From: Dryas octopetala | Lineage: Eukaryota > Streptophyta > Magnoliopsida > Rosales > Rosaceae | Reading direction: 5' to 3' | DNA length: 64,000 nucleotides | Assembly: GCA_963921425.1 (NCBI GenBank) | Contig: OY992834.1 | Coordinates: forward strand, 23,015,923-23,079,922 | In this document: piece after piece, positions 33,737-46,820 of the stretch | Numbering within the stretch: position 1 is the first letter of the stretch | Layout of the letters: each line of letters begins with the position of its first letter | Made by a program: the position numbers and the translations under genes | Notes under the pieces: generated by a model | Databases searched by the model: none | What the model saw: the letters and a program-made list of their open reading frames with translations, nothing else | Told to the model about the DNA's origin: nothing

Positions 33737-34895
33737 GCAAGGGTTTAAATTTAGAAATTTTCGGCAAAATTTCGCTGAAAATTTCAATTTGAGGAGGGGT
33801 CGAAATCGAAACGTATAATCGTCTATTTTTCGTGATAATTTCGCCGAAATTATCAAAATCCTCGAAATTTCATCGAAATTTTTGGCAGGTGAGATCGAGA
33901 GGGCGGCGGCAGGGGGGCTGACATGAGGGAGATGAGGGAGAAAGAGATAGAGGGAGGAAGAGATGGTTCAAACTTTCTGTGCATCATTCGGTGGGTTTCG
34001 GCGGCAGGGGGGAGATGAGGGAGAAAGAGATGAGGGTGAAGGTGAGGGTGGTGATGGAGATGCAGAGAGAGAAATATAGAGGAATAAGAGTGAGTGTGAG
34101 AGAGAGAGAGAGAGAAAAAAAAAAAAAAAGTCACAGGCAGCACTGCAGCAGCGAAGAAGGAGAAGAAGAAAGGAAAGAGAAGAGAAAAGGAAAGGAAGGA
34201 AAGAAAAAGAGGGTCAGCCACGGGGAAAGATAAGGAAGGAAAGAGAAAAAAAGAAAAGAAAAAAAAAGAGAAGAACAAAAAGAAAAGAAAAAAAAAGGAA
34301 AGAAAAAAATAGAAAAAAGAGAAAAACAATAAAAGATTTTTTTTTATTGGAGTTTGGGACTTTTGGGCAATTGGAAAAAAAAAATGATTTGGGGTTTCGT
34401 TTAGTTGTATTTAAACCCTAAACTAATAAACTCTAATACATTTTTATATATAAAATAATTAAAAATATTCTAATGGGCCTAAACCCTAATATCCTATATT
34501 ATATCTTAAATAATATAGAGTATAGATTATAAAGTATATATGATTTAGTGTATAGATTATAAAATATAAATAATATATTAATTTCATTTATTCATTATAC
34601 TAATTTTATTTAACAGTATTTGCCTTCAGCGCGCATTATATTTATCTTATATCACATGAAACTTACTATATAATTTAATTTCTTCAATGTTTTTTATCAA
34701 TGTAGTAGATAATATCTTAAATAAACATATGGTAAAGTTTCATTCAAAATTTCCGTATTTTGATAGTAATTTCCGTCGTTTCCGTCTAATTTCTGTCGAA
34801 ATTTAAAAATCTTCGAAATTTCCGTCGAAATTTCCATCGAAATTTCCGTCGAAATTTCCATCGAAATTTCCTCGAAACCCGAAATTTTATTCCTT
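33737..34895. mobile_element. Non-autonomous derivative of the 25.9-30.8 kb hAT family
   Basis: 8-bp duplication AGCTAAAA (33729-33736, 34896-34903). The left end GCAAGGGTTTAAATTT matches the right end of the full hAT element, and the right end CGAAATTTTATTCC together with the preceding CTTCAATGTTTTTTATCAAT block matches its left end, in opposite orientation. The transposase is replaced by GA-rich low-complexity DNA; the frames seen there are not genes. Confidence 0.85.
34815..34873. repeat. 12-bp tandem repeats, subterminal in the hAT derivative
   Basis: About five copies of GAAATTTCC(G/A)TC. Subterminal repeats of this kind are commonly transposase-binding sites in hAT elements. The full element has only a diverged version near 25.9 kb. 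Confidence 0.7.
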
Positions 34896-35182
34896 AGCTA
34901 AAAGGTTAATTTTTGGCATTTTAAATAAAAAATAGGGACAATATAGGAAGTTTAAAATTTTCATTCAATCAACCAAGTGCTTCCCGTGTTTTTGAGTTGC
35001 AGCACTTCTGGAGAGAAGCATCTCCCATGTGCTTCTCCCAAAACCACTTCTAGTGCTTCTAAAATTGACCAAAGCACTTTTTTTTTTTTTTTTGCCAAAC
35101 AACATTTTTTTTACACATATATAAGTACTTTTACTTATTTGAAAGCGTTTTTGGCCCTTCAACAAGCAGTGTCAAACGGGCC

Positions 35183-36069
35183 ATAATTCTACATACTCTA
35201 CCCTCACTCACCTCCATATAGCCATTTAAACTCCACAAACCCTAGAAAGGGTGCTCATATCTATTTCTCATATTCTTAATTCCTTTATTAATATTGTTTT
35301 TGGGTTATAGGACAGTTAAATGAGAGTGGAAGATAACTTTTCTAGTGGAAAGGTAAGCATAAATCAATTGCTACAACGTTACTTGTATATATCATCCTCC
35401 CTAGCAAATGGGCGTTGAAGATCACTCTCCCCATCAACTTTCTTGAATGTTTATGCTATATATTCAACATTGCTGCTAATGCATAAAGAATTTCTTATAG
35501 TTTCATGCATTTAAATGTCAATTTAAACTAACAAAAGCATCACACAGCCAAACACATATTCAACAACAAACACTAAAACATGCATTTGATTAATTGTCAT
35601 TGTTCAATTATTATAATTGACTATTTGGGAAGCAATTGTACATCGAACGCATAAAAAAAGAATAATTATACATTTCAATGGGCATAAGCCCAATAGTATT
35701 ATCGATTTTAAATTTTAGTGACATGTAAATTAGGGTTTATAGAAGAAAGAAATTATGGAAAATGATTTGTGGTTGGGTGGAAATAGTGTTTAGCGGGTGG
35801 GTAATTGAGTTGGTATACTAAAGGGTAAATAGAAATAATGAGAGGTGAAAAAAGTGATTATAAATATTTTCAAATTTAATAGGGGGTATATAAATAAGGT
35901 GGGTGAGAAAATAGAACAAAGAGGTGGGAATATAAGAATATAAGCACTATATTTAATTATATTAAATAGATAAACTAGAATTATAATAAATACATTCGTT
36001 GTGTATTGTTATTACACAAATCAAGGTTCGATGCTTAGGGAAGGCAAATTTGATGAGATATTCTTGTTT
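35183..36069. other. AT-rich interval, no gene seen
   Basis: No coding sequence recognised. At about 35885-35945 a stretch GGTGGGTGAGAAAATAGAAC... is an inverted relative of 25790-25845, hinting at an older element whose two ends are now 10 kb apart. Confidence 0.4.
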
Positions 36070-36771
36070 GCAGGTAGATTGGTTCGGTTCGGTTTGAATC
36101 GACGAAATGGAAGTTACAAACCACTACCAAACCGGTTAGCTGCGGTTCGGTTCGTGTGAGACCCTGGAAAATTTCTCTAATAGTATTTGAAATTTATTTA
36201 AAGTTTTGAAAAGTTTTAAATTTATTTCTTATTGTATATTTTGTTAAAAACTAGCCTCTCCACACTTTCTCTCGTGAGTGCGAAGCGGCTCTTTCTATTG
36301 CGCAAACACTAATATTTTGGCAAGCGTAATAAGTTTAATAGATAACTTAAAGTAAATTTGGGAAAATTAATTAAGGAAAGAGATGCGGTAAACCAATTCT
36401 CATGGGCAGGAAAGTAAATTTGGGAAATAGATAACCGACCATTGGATTTAAGTCAAAATGATTTTAACCATTCGGACCCGGAGATAATTTAAAAATCATT
36501 TTGTTTTATTATGTAGATGTTTTTATGAGAATTTACAAAATTATTTGATTTAAAAGAAATGATTTTATTTTTCAAATTTATTTAAGGTTCTTTCTTAGAC
36601 AAAATTAAATTCTTAGATTTTAAACCGATTTTTGGTCTAATTTGATAGAGATCAAGACTACAAGCTCGTAGACTTGAAGAAGACGTGAATCGGAGCTACG
36701 GTTAACAATTTAGAGGTGTTTTTATCAAAGGGTAATTTGGTAAATTTACAAATTGGGCTTTTGTCACACCC

Positions 36772-37507
36772 CAATTTTAGAAGTAATTTTAAAAATAGAA
36801 TTGAAGTGTGATAGTGCCATATTTGAAGTAAAGTAAATATTTTTTCAATTATGACAAAATAATAATTTTTTTAATTAGTTAAAATTAAACTAAAAAGATT
36901 ATTAAATTCTCCAATGGAGAACGGAGAATCTATATATGTTATAACTGAGATCAAAGTATGTGTAGTTAAAGCTACACCATAATAGATTACATAATTTATT
37001 CCAAGCAGCAAACATTAAATTCCAGCATTCCTAGACATCGCTTGTATAATCCATCTCTTAAGTATTAGGATTATCACCTGCATCAACTATTAACAGTGTG
37101 AGCTTTTTAGGGCTCCGTAGGGAATTTTAGTTCCTCATAGCCAATTATTAATATCATACATGGAATTAATTAATTAATTAAAATGCATGAGAATGTATGT
37201 ATGAACACACTCCCTCTCTAACCTTGTTGACCTATATATAAGGCGAACAGGCTTGCACGTCCCATACCGTGCATTTTACCACTTTGGCCCTGAATGCCTT
37301 ATATATATATATCAACACCCATTATTCCTTTAATCTCAATTGATTTCGTTTAATTCATCTTTATTCTCATTTTCAATGGTCACTAAGCCATCCACTTTCC
37401 CTTAGTGCAATTATCAATAAGACCACTAAGACATCCACTTTCCCTTAATGTCTTAAATAATAGGGTTTAGTTAATTACACCACCCATGCACATCTACCTT
37501 TAATGAT
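36772..37507 (-). mobile_element. LTR-like terminal segment outside the CACTA element
   Basis: Begins TGTCACACCCCAATTTTAG, the inverted form of an LTR end (..GGGGTGTGACA). It includes the CAGTGTGAGC...AGGGCTCCGTAGGG stretch seen in plant Ty3-type LTRs. The continuation on the far side of the CACTA element (54529 to about 54960) probably belongs to it, but I could not fix the right border or a duplication. A fossil. Confidence 0.4.
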
Positions 37508-39102
37508 CACTACAACAAATATGGCCTATGATCACCTTCAAAAGAAACTAGATTAGAGTTAGTGGCTATTGACATTGTTTTTTCATCACTAATTAATAGT
37601 TTAGTAGAGGTAAAAAAAAAAAGGTGGAGTTAAACGTTGCCACATGTTCCACTAATAGATATATTAGTTGACTTATGGCTAATATGACAAAAAGAAAAAC
37701 CTATTCGGTGGAATATTAACTAAATACAACTAAACTAATGAAAAAAATACTAAATACAACTAAATGGGTTAGTTGGGCTGCGGGTGGTAAAACCCCATTG
37801 TTTGAGATACTTTCTCCCCACCACAAATTCAACCAAAAATTGGAACAGTGGGAAATTTCTTTCACTTCTTACAGTGGCTGGCGCACAGAATCACATAAGT
37901 TTGGGTTGCAACCCCTTCAGTCACAGTTTACACCTGCGTTGCTACTGGGTTGTTTAGGTTTAAATATTTGGGATGAAAGCTTCCACAATAATCGGGCAAA
38001 GGTGGGAGACAATCAATAAGTGATATCATTATTGTTGATGAATGGGTTTCCACTGTCATGAAAGATGGATAAATTTCTGTGAACTTTGTGATTATCCGAG
38101 CTCTTGACCCCTAAAGAGAAGAAGCAAAAGAGAATTCAAGCATCGGCAACAACAGTAGCTCTTTCAACTCTCAGGTATTCATTCAACTTTTTCATTTTGA
38201 TTAATCTTTGCCTTTTTTGTTTTGTTGGGTTTATTGGGTTTATTGGGTTCTTGTCTTTCTCTATCTCACCCTGCTATATGATTGTCTTTGATAATTTACA
38301 TGTCTATTGTATAATTGGGATATGGGTTTTAATACGGTATCAATGGAAAGTAATATATGAGAATTAGTGGTAATACCATCAACTAGTACTGCTAGTGATA
38401 TTGGGATTTCAAGAAGCATTGTTTGGTAAATCGTGTGGCTCAAATTTGAGGAAATAGCAGTAGTGTCCTTTTTAAAACAAATAGAAAGTGTAACTTGAAT
38501 ATATACCTCTGAAAAACTATTAAATTGATGGTAAGCTGGTTTTTTAATTTAATCATTGTTGTAGCTTTCTTGTTACAATCTAGGTTCTGCAGAGAAATTA
38601 TGCTTTAACTAAGTAGTTTAACTGGGCAGTGGGCAGCTGTATTGTTACTAGAATAAGAAAGAAGGGTCATGTATCACCATACCTGTAGGTTCTGCGGTTT
38701 TGGTTAGATGGTGACATGGTGTATTTTGTATATCTAAGATAGAAAGCAACTTTGTTAATTTGTGTGGCCTGATTAGTATTGATAAGATCAACCAATATAC
38801 ATGACTTATATATGTAGGTGACACAAGTCGTTACACAATAACTGAGTATCGAAGGAGGAAGAAATGTTTCATGAATTAGATGTTGAAATATATTGTCTTC
38901 CGTGTTTAAACTTTGATATTTTCATTGAACTTGTAAAATGTTTTTTTATAATTCATAAATGCTAATGCAACTTGTTAAACATTGCAGGCTGAATAGCAGT
39001 AAGCGCCGTATTCTGCTACCTTATAGTTCGTAATCTTCGCTATTTGTTCTTGATGTGAGGGATTCAGAATTTTGGTACAGTCATATTCAATTCTCATCAA
39101 GG

Positions 39103-42100
39103 ATGGATAAGGGGTGGGTAAGGCTCAATCGCATGAGCGCTGAGTATCAAACAAGATTGCGACAGTTCCTTGATTTATGTTTCGAAAACCATTCGGTTGA
39201 TAATCGAGTCAAGTGTCTCTGTCGAGCATGCTACAATCGATTTTGGAAGACTAGAGCTAAAATTGAGGAGCATCTCACTGTTCAAAGTATGGATTCTCGT
39301 TGCATGGATTTACCATGGATCTACCATGGATCAATCATGGAGAGACTATTTATAACTCAACCCTTCCCCGCAGTCACATTGAGTTGAAAGTGAATGAGCA
39401 GGACAGTGACATGGATGACATGCACTGTTTGCTAGATGATTTATTCCAACCATCAATCACTAATGACCCTCCAGATGGAAGCTCCACAACCTCAGAGGAA
39501 GCACATAGGTGCACGCCAGATGCTGAAACCTTTTACAAGTTAGTGGAGGACGCAGACTCTCCGCTTTATCCAGGCTGTAAAAAAATTAAAAAGCTTGAGT
39601 TCATTGTTGCCCTCTACCACATCAAATGCTTACACGGGTGAACTGACATGTCTGTTTTGGACCTCCTAACCTTGCTCAAGAGATCATTTCCAGAAGGCGA
39701 GACGCTGCCTCCATATTTTTATCAAACTCGGAAGCTAATTGGTGATCTTGGGTTGTCTTATGAGAAGATCGATAGATGCTTTCCGCCATGACTGTATGTC
39801 GTTTTGGAAAGATAACCGCAATGATGTTATATGCAAAGTATGTGGAGCAGACTGGTACACCGTTAAGAGTAGTTCAAATGGTCACAAGGTCGCTGCCAAA
39901 GTGTTGAGGTACTTTCCACAATCACAAAGACTTAAGCAACTGTACATGTCAAGACACACCGCTGAGCATATGACTTGGCACACCTCAAAGCGTATCAAAG
40001 TCGGCATCATGAGGCATCCGGCTGACTCTCTTGCCTGGATGGAGTTGGACAATCGCTACCCCCAGTTTTCAAGTGAACCACGAAATGAGACTTGGTCTTG
40101 CAAGTGATGATTTTAATCCATTTGGGCAAATGAGTAGTCAACACAGCACGTGGCCAATTGTGATGGCAGTGTACAACCTGCTCCTTTGAATGTGCATGAA
40201 GCAGCCATACCTGTTTCTGTACTTGTTGATTCTGGGCCCCAAGGCACCGGGAAATGATATTGACATCTACTTGGAACCCCTTGTCGATGAGCTAAAACTA
40301 TTGTGGACTGAAGGTGTTCGAACCTATGACATTTCTAATAATGAGTCATTCAACATGCGAGTAGCTCTGTTATGGACTATCAATGATTTTCCGGCATATG
40401 CTAATTTGTCTGGATGGAGCACGAAGGGCAAAATGGCTTGTCCCCAATGCGCTCATGCCACAGAGCCTCAATTCTTAAAACGAGGACACAAACACTGCTA
40501 TTTGGGCCACTTTAGATTTTTTGGAAATAATCACATGTTTCGGAGGGAAAAGGCTGCTTTCAATGATTGTTTTGAGAGACGGGTGACCCTTACCCCATTA
40601 ATTGGGACAACCTGTTTGCAACAACTATCCACGCTGTCATTTAAACTTGGGAAAAAAAGTAGGCCATTTGCCACCCAACGTACCATTTTCAAAATGCTAT
40701 GTAGAACACACCGGTCCATGGAAAAAGTAGAGTGTCTTCTTCATGTTACCATATTGGGAGTTTAATCTACAACGCTATAATTGGGACGTCATGTACATAG
40801 AAAAAAAAACATTTGCGTAGTCTTGTTGGGACGTTGTTGGGGCTAGAAGGCAAGAACAGAGATGAAATCAATGCACGAGCTGATTTGGAAATTCTTAACT
40901 GGAAGCCTCGACTCCATCCGATCAGGAGTGGAAATAAAACATACCTACCACCGGCTGTTTTCACTTTGAGCAACAAAGAGAAGGTTATGTTTTGTCAGGT
41001 GCTGAAAAACATGAAAGTTCCAGACGGTTATTCATCAAACATTAACCGGTGCATCAACGTGAAGGAAAAAAAAATAGTGGAAGTCAAGAGTCACGACTGC
41101 CATATGCTTCTGCAGCATTTAGTACCAGTGGCTATCCGGAGGGTATTGCCAAAGCACACCACTTAAATATTTCTTGAGTTATGTATATTTTTCAAGAATC
41201 TTTGCAACAAATCATCTACCTCTGAGACCTTTCTTGATCTGAACCACCGAATAGCAGTAACTTTGTGTCAGTTAGAACGTATTTTCCCTCCTTCCTTTTT
41301 TGATGTCATGATCCATTTGCCAATACATTTTGCAAATGAAGCTGCCACGGCAGTCCAGTCCAGTATAGATGGATGTATCCGATTGAAAGATACGTCTTGA
41401 TACAACTATTTTTTAAAATTATTTTTAATTTATTCATTTATAACATTCATCTCGCTTGTTATTTGGATAAATTATGGCAGTGTATCCTAAATTCCTAACA
41501 TCAGGGGCTGCCCAATCCTAAATGAGGCTTAAGGCAAACGTTATAAATTTGGCCTTTTTAATTTGATATGTTAATATATTTCTTGAGCCTTTCTAATTTA
41601 ATATGTCATCATAAACTTATTAATTTACATGAGTGTTTATTGGTCTTCGTTAGGTACCTACACACATTGAAATCGTATGTGAGAAATAAAAGTAGACCGG
41701 AGGGCAGCATAGCCAAAGGCTACATCGTGGATGAATGTCTTTCATTTTGCTCAATGTATCTGCAAGGAGTTGATACTTGTCGTAATCGTGTGGGTCGAAA
41801 CAGCTACGAAGGAGAGAATGAAGCCTGCACGGGTTACGCCATTTTCCATGGCCTAGGAAGTGGTAAGGGTGCTGGAACCTATTTTGATTTAGACAGTAAC
41901 CTTTGGGAACGTGCCCACCGTATAGTTCTTTTCAATTGCATAGAGATGCAGCCTTTCATTAGGTATGAATTCATTGAGTTGATCTTGTTACAAGTCAATA
42001 ACCATTTTATAAGCAAAATGATATTTTGGCTGATTAATGTGTCTTTATATTTTCAATAAATATAAAAAATAAATGGTGTCTCTTTGTCTATTGTTGTTCT

Positions 42101-42951
42101 ATCTGGTAGGGAACATCGGGAAGCTGTTCGTGGGGTTCGGGATAGGCTAACTGCTCTATTAGTAGCTGACAACCTGGCTGATTCCACTTTGACCAAAGCA
42201 TTTAAGTGTCATGTAAGTTTGACCAACCACGATTATAAATTATAAATTTGGCTTGTCTTTGTAATTAGCAACATTATAACCACAATCCCCTCGCATCACT
42301 TAGGTTAAACGTTTAATTGAAAGAGGTAGCGAAGTAAATCCTGACTTACTCGCCTTGTCATTTGGTCCTGGTCAGTGGGCAAGGCAGTTCAAGAGTTACT
42401 TAGTAAATGGTTTTCGATTCAGTATACATGAAGTGGACGTGAAGAAGAAAAACTAGAACATTGGTGTATTTGTTGTGACAGATACTAATAGTTATGCCAG
42501 TAGAAGGGACCGGAACCCACGGGTTGGACCGGTTGGCTATTATGAGGTCTTGACGGATATTATAGAATTAGAATATGACGACGAAATGAAAGTAGTACTA
42601 TTTGACTGCGACTAGGCTGATACATTAAGCAGGGTGAAAACAGATGAGTTTGGATTTAGACTGGTATCTTTCAAGCAATTACAACAGTCTGATGACACCT
42701 TCATACTTTCATCTCATGTTATGCAAGTCTTCTATGTGGAGGACCTAGTAGAGACTGGTTGACAGGTTGCGGTTAACATACAGCCCCACGATTTGTATGA
42801 CATGACAACCACTAGTGCTGGTAATGTGTGTGCTGAGCAAATTCTAGATAGGCTTGGTGTGGACGAGAGTCATCTGCAACATAGACTTGATATCGAGGGC
42901 ACAACTATAGATCGTCCGCTGACAACCCCCTCCATCCATGGAGTGATTTAA
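39103..42951 (+). pseudogene. CACTA transposase, TNP2/Transposase_21 type, decayed
   Basis: Starts MDKGWVRLNRMSAEY with the transposase-associated Cys motif (CLCRACYNRFW). The helix before the catalytic domain follows (PLYPGCKK...FPEGETLPPYFY, LGLSYEKID), then the Cys motif CKVCGADWY, and the Transposase_21 core (SSQHSTWPIVMAVYNLLL, ILGPKAPGNDIDIYLEPLVD, VALLWTINDFPAYANLSGWS). DUF4218 (KSHDCHMLLQHLVPVAIRR, SYVRNKSRPEGSIAKGYIVD) and DUF4216 (NSYASRRDRNPRVGPVGYYE) follow after introns. Disabled by several changes: a TGA where the family has Trp (CLHG-stop-TD, near 39640), frameshifts near 39.3, 39.76 and 40.8 kb, and further stops near 42455, 42615 and 42760. It would cut and join the CACTA ends; this copy cannot be active as read. 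Confidence 0.85.
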
Positions 42952-43835
42952 TTTCTGCATATTTAACGGTTATCCATTGATTGAGTGCTTTCAACTCGTA
43001 GGTTTTTTATGATAATAGGGTGTTATAAACTATTATTTTAGTATCAAGATTTTCAATTGCTGATGTCCCCAAAAATGTAAATTTGGAATGAATTTATGTA
43101 TCTTATCATGAATTGATATTTACGTAAACAGGTTCATGCCATGTGTGAGTTCTTTTGCTGTCTATTAACTTTCGACTTAACCATGGTTATCCCCAAGTGG
43201 TTTTCTTTTCTAACTCCCAACTCTTTTTGCTATGATCTAGTAATATAGATATGTGTTTTGGGCCTTGCATAGGTCTAAAACAAGACTCAAATGAGGGTCC
43301 TTGTATATATATGGATAGGTTCATGCAGAGTGCCAAAAGATCATTCGTTTGATTGATTGACTACATGGATGCCAACCATGGGCTGCAGTCGTTTTTCAAG
43401 GTTAAATATTTCTTCTTCAATTTATGAATTTTCATAATGATTGCACTGACTCATGGTAAAAATATTGTCACTTTCTGATTTTGAACCTATAACAAAACCT
43501 CATGGTACTAGAAATTATAAAGGCTAAGATATTTAAAAATTTAAAGGTTAGGATATTTACTTTATGGGAATTTGTTGTTTCTTTTGTACATGGTGAATCA
43601 CTGAAACATGAATTCTTAACTGTCTAGTTGGAATGTAACTAGATAGTTAACCATAAAACCTCATATTGGTGACAAATCCTAATTCAGAATCTAGGTGGTT
43701 GATAAGACAATGTTTTTCAGATTGTAGTATAAAATAGAGAAACTATGTAGCTGTTATCCATATATCTAAATTGTCTTTGTGTTGCACCTTTTATTCCAGA
43801 TCCTTCTATCATTCTATACCTGCACCAGACACACC

Positions 43836-44453
43836 ATGCCAAGGAAGATAAGGAAACCTGTCAAACTTGCAGCTTACAGACGTTTGTTTGTCGACTATGT
43901 CCCAGACTATGGGGCTTCTATGGACGATGCTTGCTCCCAAACTGATTCAACTCCTTCAGTTCAGTGTGAGAGTGATTTCGTGAACAACTTGGTGAACAAT
44001 TGGGTGCCAATGAATCGTTTCGTTCTACGAGTCCCCAAAAATGGTCAAGGTGAGTTAACTTTTGTTCCCCCAGCTTCTTTTAGTAATGGAATATGTGAGA
44101 ACAGGGAGATGGAACCACAGCTGGACAAGCCTGCTAGAATGCTCACGCCTGCTACCATGCCACTCGATGATGACGATGGAGAGACTTAGCGTATAATTAA
44201 CAAGTACTTTCCACCCCGCGAGAAGGATCTTATAAGCACGGGTCATTATTCACCCATGGTTCCCATGATGTTTACACCACAGCTCAAGGTTGCAGCGGAA
44301 TCATATAGGGCTCAAGATGTAGCTGCAGTCACAACTGCCAACAATTCGATGGACCGTAGCAGATCTCAGCATGGTGAGCAGAGTATCGAGATCTTGTATA
44401 TTCTAGACACATATAATGAGTCTAGGGTGACTCCTAGCATTGTCCAAGAGTGA
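43836..44453 (+). pseudogene. Unassigned reading frame carried by the CACTA element
   Basis: ATG at 43836 after a polypyrimidine-cag (attccag) region. It reads MPRKIRKPVKLAAYRRLFVD and continues for 205 codons with one in-frame TAG at 44187. The N-terminus is basic and the middle acidic (LDDDDGET). I do not recognise a family, and no cysteine or DDE motif is visible. It lies between the two transposase genes on the same strand, so it could be a further CACTA protein, a 3' exon of the TNP2 gene, or a captured gene. The open length and ordinary codon use suggest it was once coding. Confidence 0.4.
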
Positions 44454-45411
44454 GGACTTGAGCTAACATGTCTTCATCACGGTTGGGATGATCCGTTTGT
44501 AGTATTGTCATTATGTTTGCATTAAGACTATGTTTATGTGCTTAAGAACCACTTTATTTTCAAAACTGACCGTGTAATATTGTCATAAACTATCTATTGT
44601 TGTCTTATGGACTTAATGTTCTTTTGTCCTACATAATGTTTGTTCTGTCTTATGGACTTGTGTATTTGGAAGGTTTAAAAACCAGCGAAATATGTAGATT
44701 AACCAATAGCATGTACTGTGGAAGTGGTAATATATCCAAACTTTGTTTTTGTTGCCATGAAGTTGGGGTAACTTGCAGGTAGATATAATTGTCTGCAGCA
44801 TTAAGGTAAAATGCATGTATATGTAAGAGACCTTTACACTTTATGAACATGGACTGCAGGGTTATCATTTTATTATGATATTTGCTTAAGATGGTATGAT
44901 CAGGTTGTGAGATAAAATCATGGACTGCACAGATGACTATAGATGAAAGGAATGGTGACACACACAGTGGACTTAATTCATTTACAGTGGGAGTGCTTAA
45001 ATGGTGAGTATATCTTTTCAGATTTCCCTTAAACTTAATTTGGCACAGACACTGGTATTAAATGAACCCATTCTAGATGCATACTCCATAGGCAGCATTT
45101 TTGAGTTATTTCTGAAGTTATAAATACCAAATGCTGAAGTGGCAGATCCTTAGCTAACTGAATTTAATGATACTGTCATCTATATGTGTGATTATTCTTA
45201 TATCAAATGCAGAGAATAAAAATCTAATTTGTTATCAGGTGGGGGAAGTGGCACATCACATGGTCAGACTGTGTTAATTGATCAGGAAGGGTGAAATGAT
45301 GGTTGTGTGGCCAGTGGATGGGAGTTGCATGCATCACAACACTGGATTACACTGTATGAGCCTTGGAAAGAAACTTGATAAATGCTATTTAAGAGGAGTG
45401 AGAGTAGAATA
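44454..45411. other. CACTA interior, no gene seen
   Basis: AT-rich DNA between the unassigned frame and the hAT MITE. Short frames on both strands overlap each other and have no family resemblance. Confidence 0.4.
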
Positions 45412-46115
45412 TAGGGGTGGGCATTTTAACCGTGCACTGCCAAAACCGGCCAAACCGCACCGGTAAAACATCGTAAAAAATCGTGTTGACCAAAAAAAGT
45501 CAACACCACAAAGAAAACTGAACCGCACTGGTTCCGGTTCCAATTCCACACTTCATTTAACCAAACCGCACCGCAAAAATAAAACAAATATATTTTTTTA
45601 TATTTTATACCATTTTTATACATATATATATACTATTTTTATATACTTTTTATACATATTTATATCATTTTTATATACTTTTTATACACATTTTTTATGT
45701 TCATTAACTTGTAGTTGTAGTCACTGATTGTATAATTGTATTTATTTTTAACTTTTAAGTTTTAAGCACTAAAACAAAGTTCAATGCGTGAGCCTTTTTG
45801 GTTAAATTTATTGAATCAACTTGTAAACTTTTTTTTTGCCAAAACTTGTTAATTAGGTTGGGTTTGCATCATTAAAATAATTGGGCTTAGGCTTAAAAAA
45901 AACAAAGTTGAAGCACAAAAGTGCCAATATGAATAATAGCCCATTAAGCCCAGAACCGTAGTGGAGAACCGCACCGCACTTTAAATGGTTTGGTTTGGTT
46001 TGGTTTTTCTCCTCCCTTCCCAGTTTTTAGCACCGAACTGCACCGTATAGGAACGTCCGGCGCGGCGCACGGTTCCGGGGGTGAACCGGGCCGAACCGCA
46101 TTGCGCCCACCCCTA
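45412..46115. mobile_element. hAT-type MITE, 704 bp
   Basis: Inverted ends TAGGGGTGGGC and GCCCACCCCTA with a perfect 8-bp duplication GTAGAATA (45404-45411, 46116-46123). The interior is rich in CCGCACCG/AACCGG near the ends and AT-rich in the middle. No coding capacity. It inserted into the CACTA element. Confidence 0.9.
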
Positions 46116-46406
46116 GTAGAATATATTCAGGGTCATTTCAGGAGGAAGAAGCTGCACTACACAGAGGTATGCTATCTTCCATTTTCTATATCAAGTTGAG
46201 TAGGACTATTCAAATACTATGTTATATTTTGAGAAGGTTAAATATATATGGTATATCTCATAAATTAGTATATGGAAATCAATTAAACTCCCACAGATAA
46301 ATCATGCCTTATTGATCTATTTACTTGTATGGCGTAGTGTTTTTTATAATGGTTAGGTCAGCCTGATTTTGAACTTCATTAACTTAGCGTTATCATTGGC
46401 TTGATA

Positions 46407-46820
46407 ATGGCAAGTTCATCTAGAACAAATATTGTTGTGAAAGATGACGTCCCGATCCGGCGTGAGTATCGAACATATGGTAAAGGGTGCACCTCAGTTT
46501 GTCGATTGACTTCGCTGACTGGAAAGGGCTCGGTGAGATCCAATAATAGGCGTGAGATTCGCAAACTTGTGGCAGAGGACCGCACTTGGGAGGAAGATTG
46601 GATTGCATTCTGCAAACATGTTGAGCAGATCAAGTCGGACCGATATATTCGTTTTTTCCCTAACTACATGGATTACATTGAGTTCTATAAGGGAATTTGT
46701 ATGAGTCATGGGGAAAACTATGTTTGAGGCAAGAAGAATGTGATCAACTACATGTTTCAGATGAACATTGAACCTGAAAATGCTCCAAATGATGATAGTA
46801 CTGAAATAGAAGATGATTAG
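46407..46820 (+). pseudogene. Second unassigned reading frame carried by the CACTA element
   Basis: Reads MASSSRTNIVVKDDVPIRRE and goes on with CRLTSLTGKGSVRSNNRREI and DRYIRFFPNYMDYIEFYKGI. There is one in-frame TGA at 46725 and the frame ends in an acidic tail (DDSTEIEDD) at 46820, about 137 codons. I do not recognise the family. It precedes the Transposase_24 gene and may be an upstream exon or a separate small protein. Confidence 0.38.

Larger units (their letters stand above)
30851..35182. mobile_element. Outer hAT-like MITE holding a nest of other elements
   Basis: Left end GGCATGTTTGGCACTGCTT (30851) and right end AAGCAGTGTCAAACGGGCC (35182) are inverted copies matching at 16 of 19 positions, a common plant hAT-MITE terminus. 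AGCACTTTT/AAAAGTGCTT blocks inside (33.0-33.2 and 35.0-35.2 kb) belong to its arms. No target duplication could be read. Two further elements have inserted into it (30879-33022 and 33737-34895). Confidence 0.5.

Noticed and set aside
33853-34329. 158-codon Phe/Ser-rich minus-strand frame
   Set aside because: Translation of GA-rich low-complexity filler in the hAT derivative.
37738-38019. 93-codon plus-strand frame near the CACTA left end
   Set aside because: No family resemblance and located in the expected non-coding 5' region; not counted as a gene.
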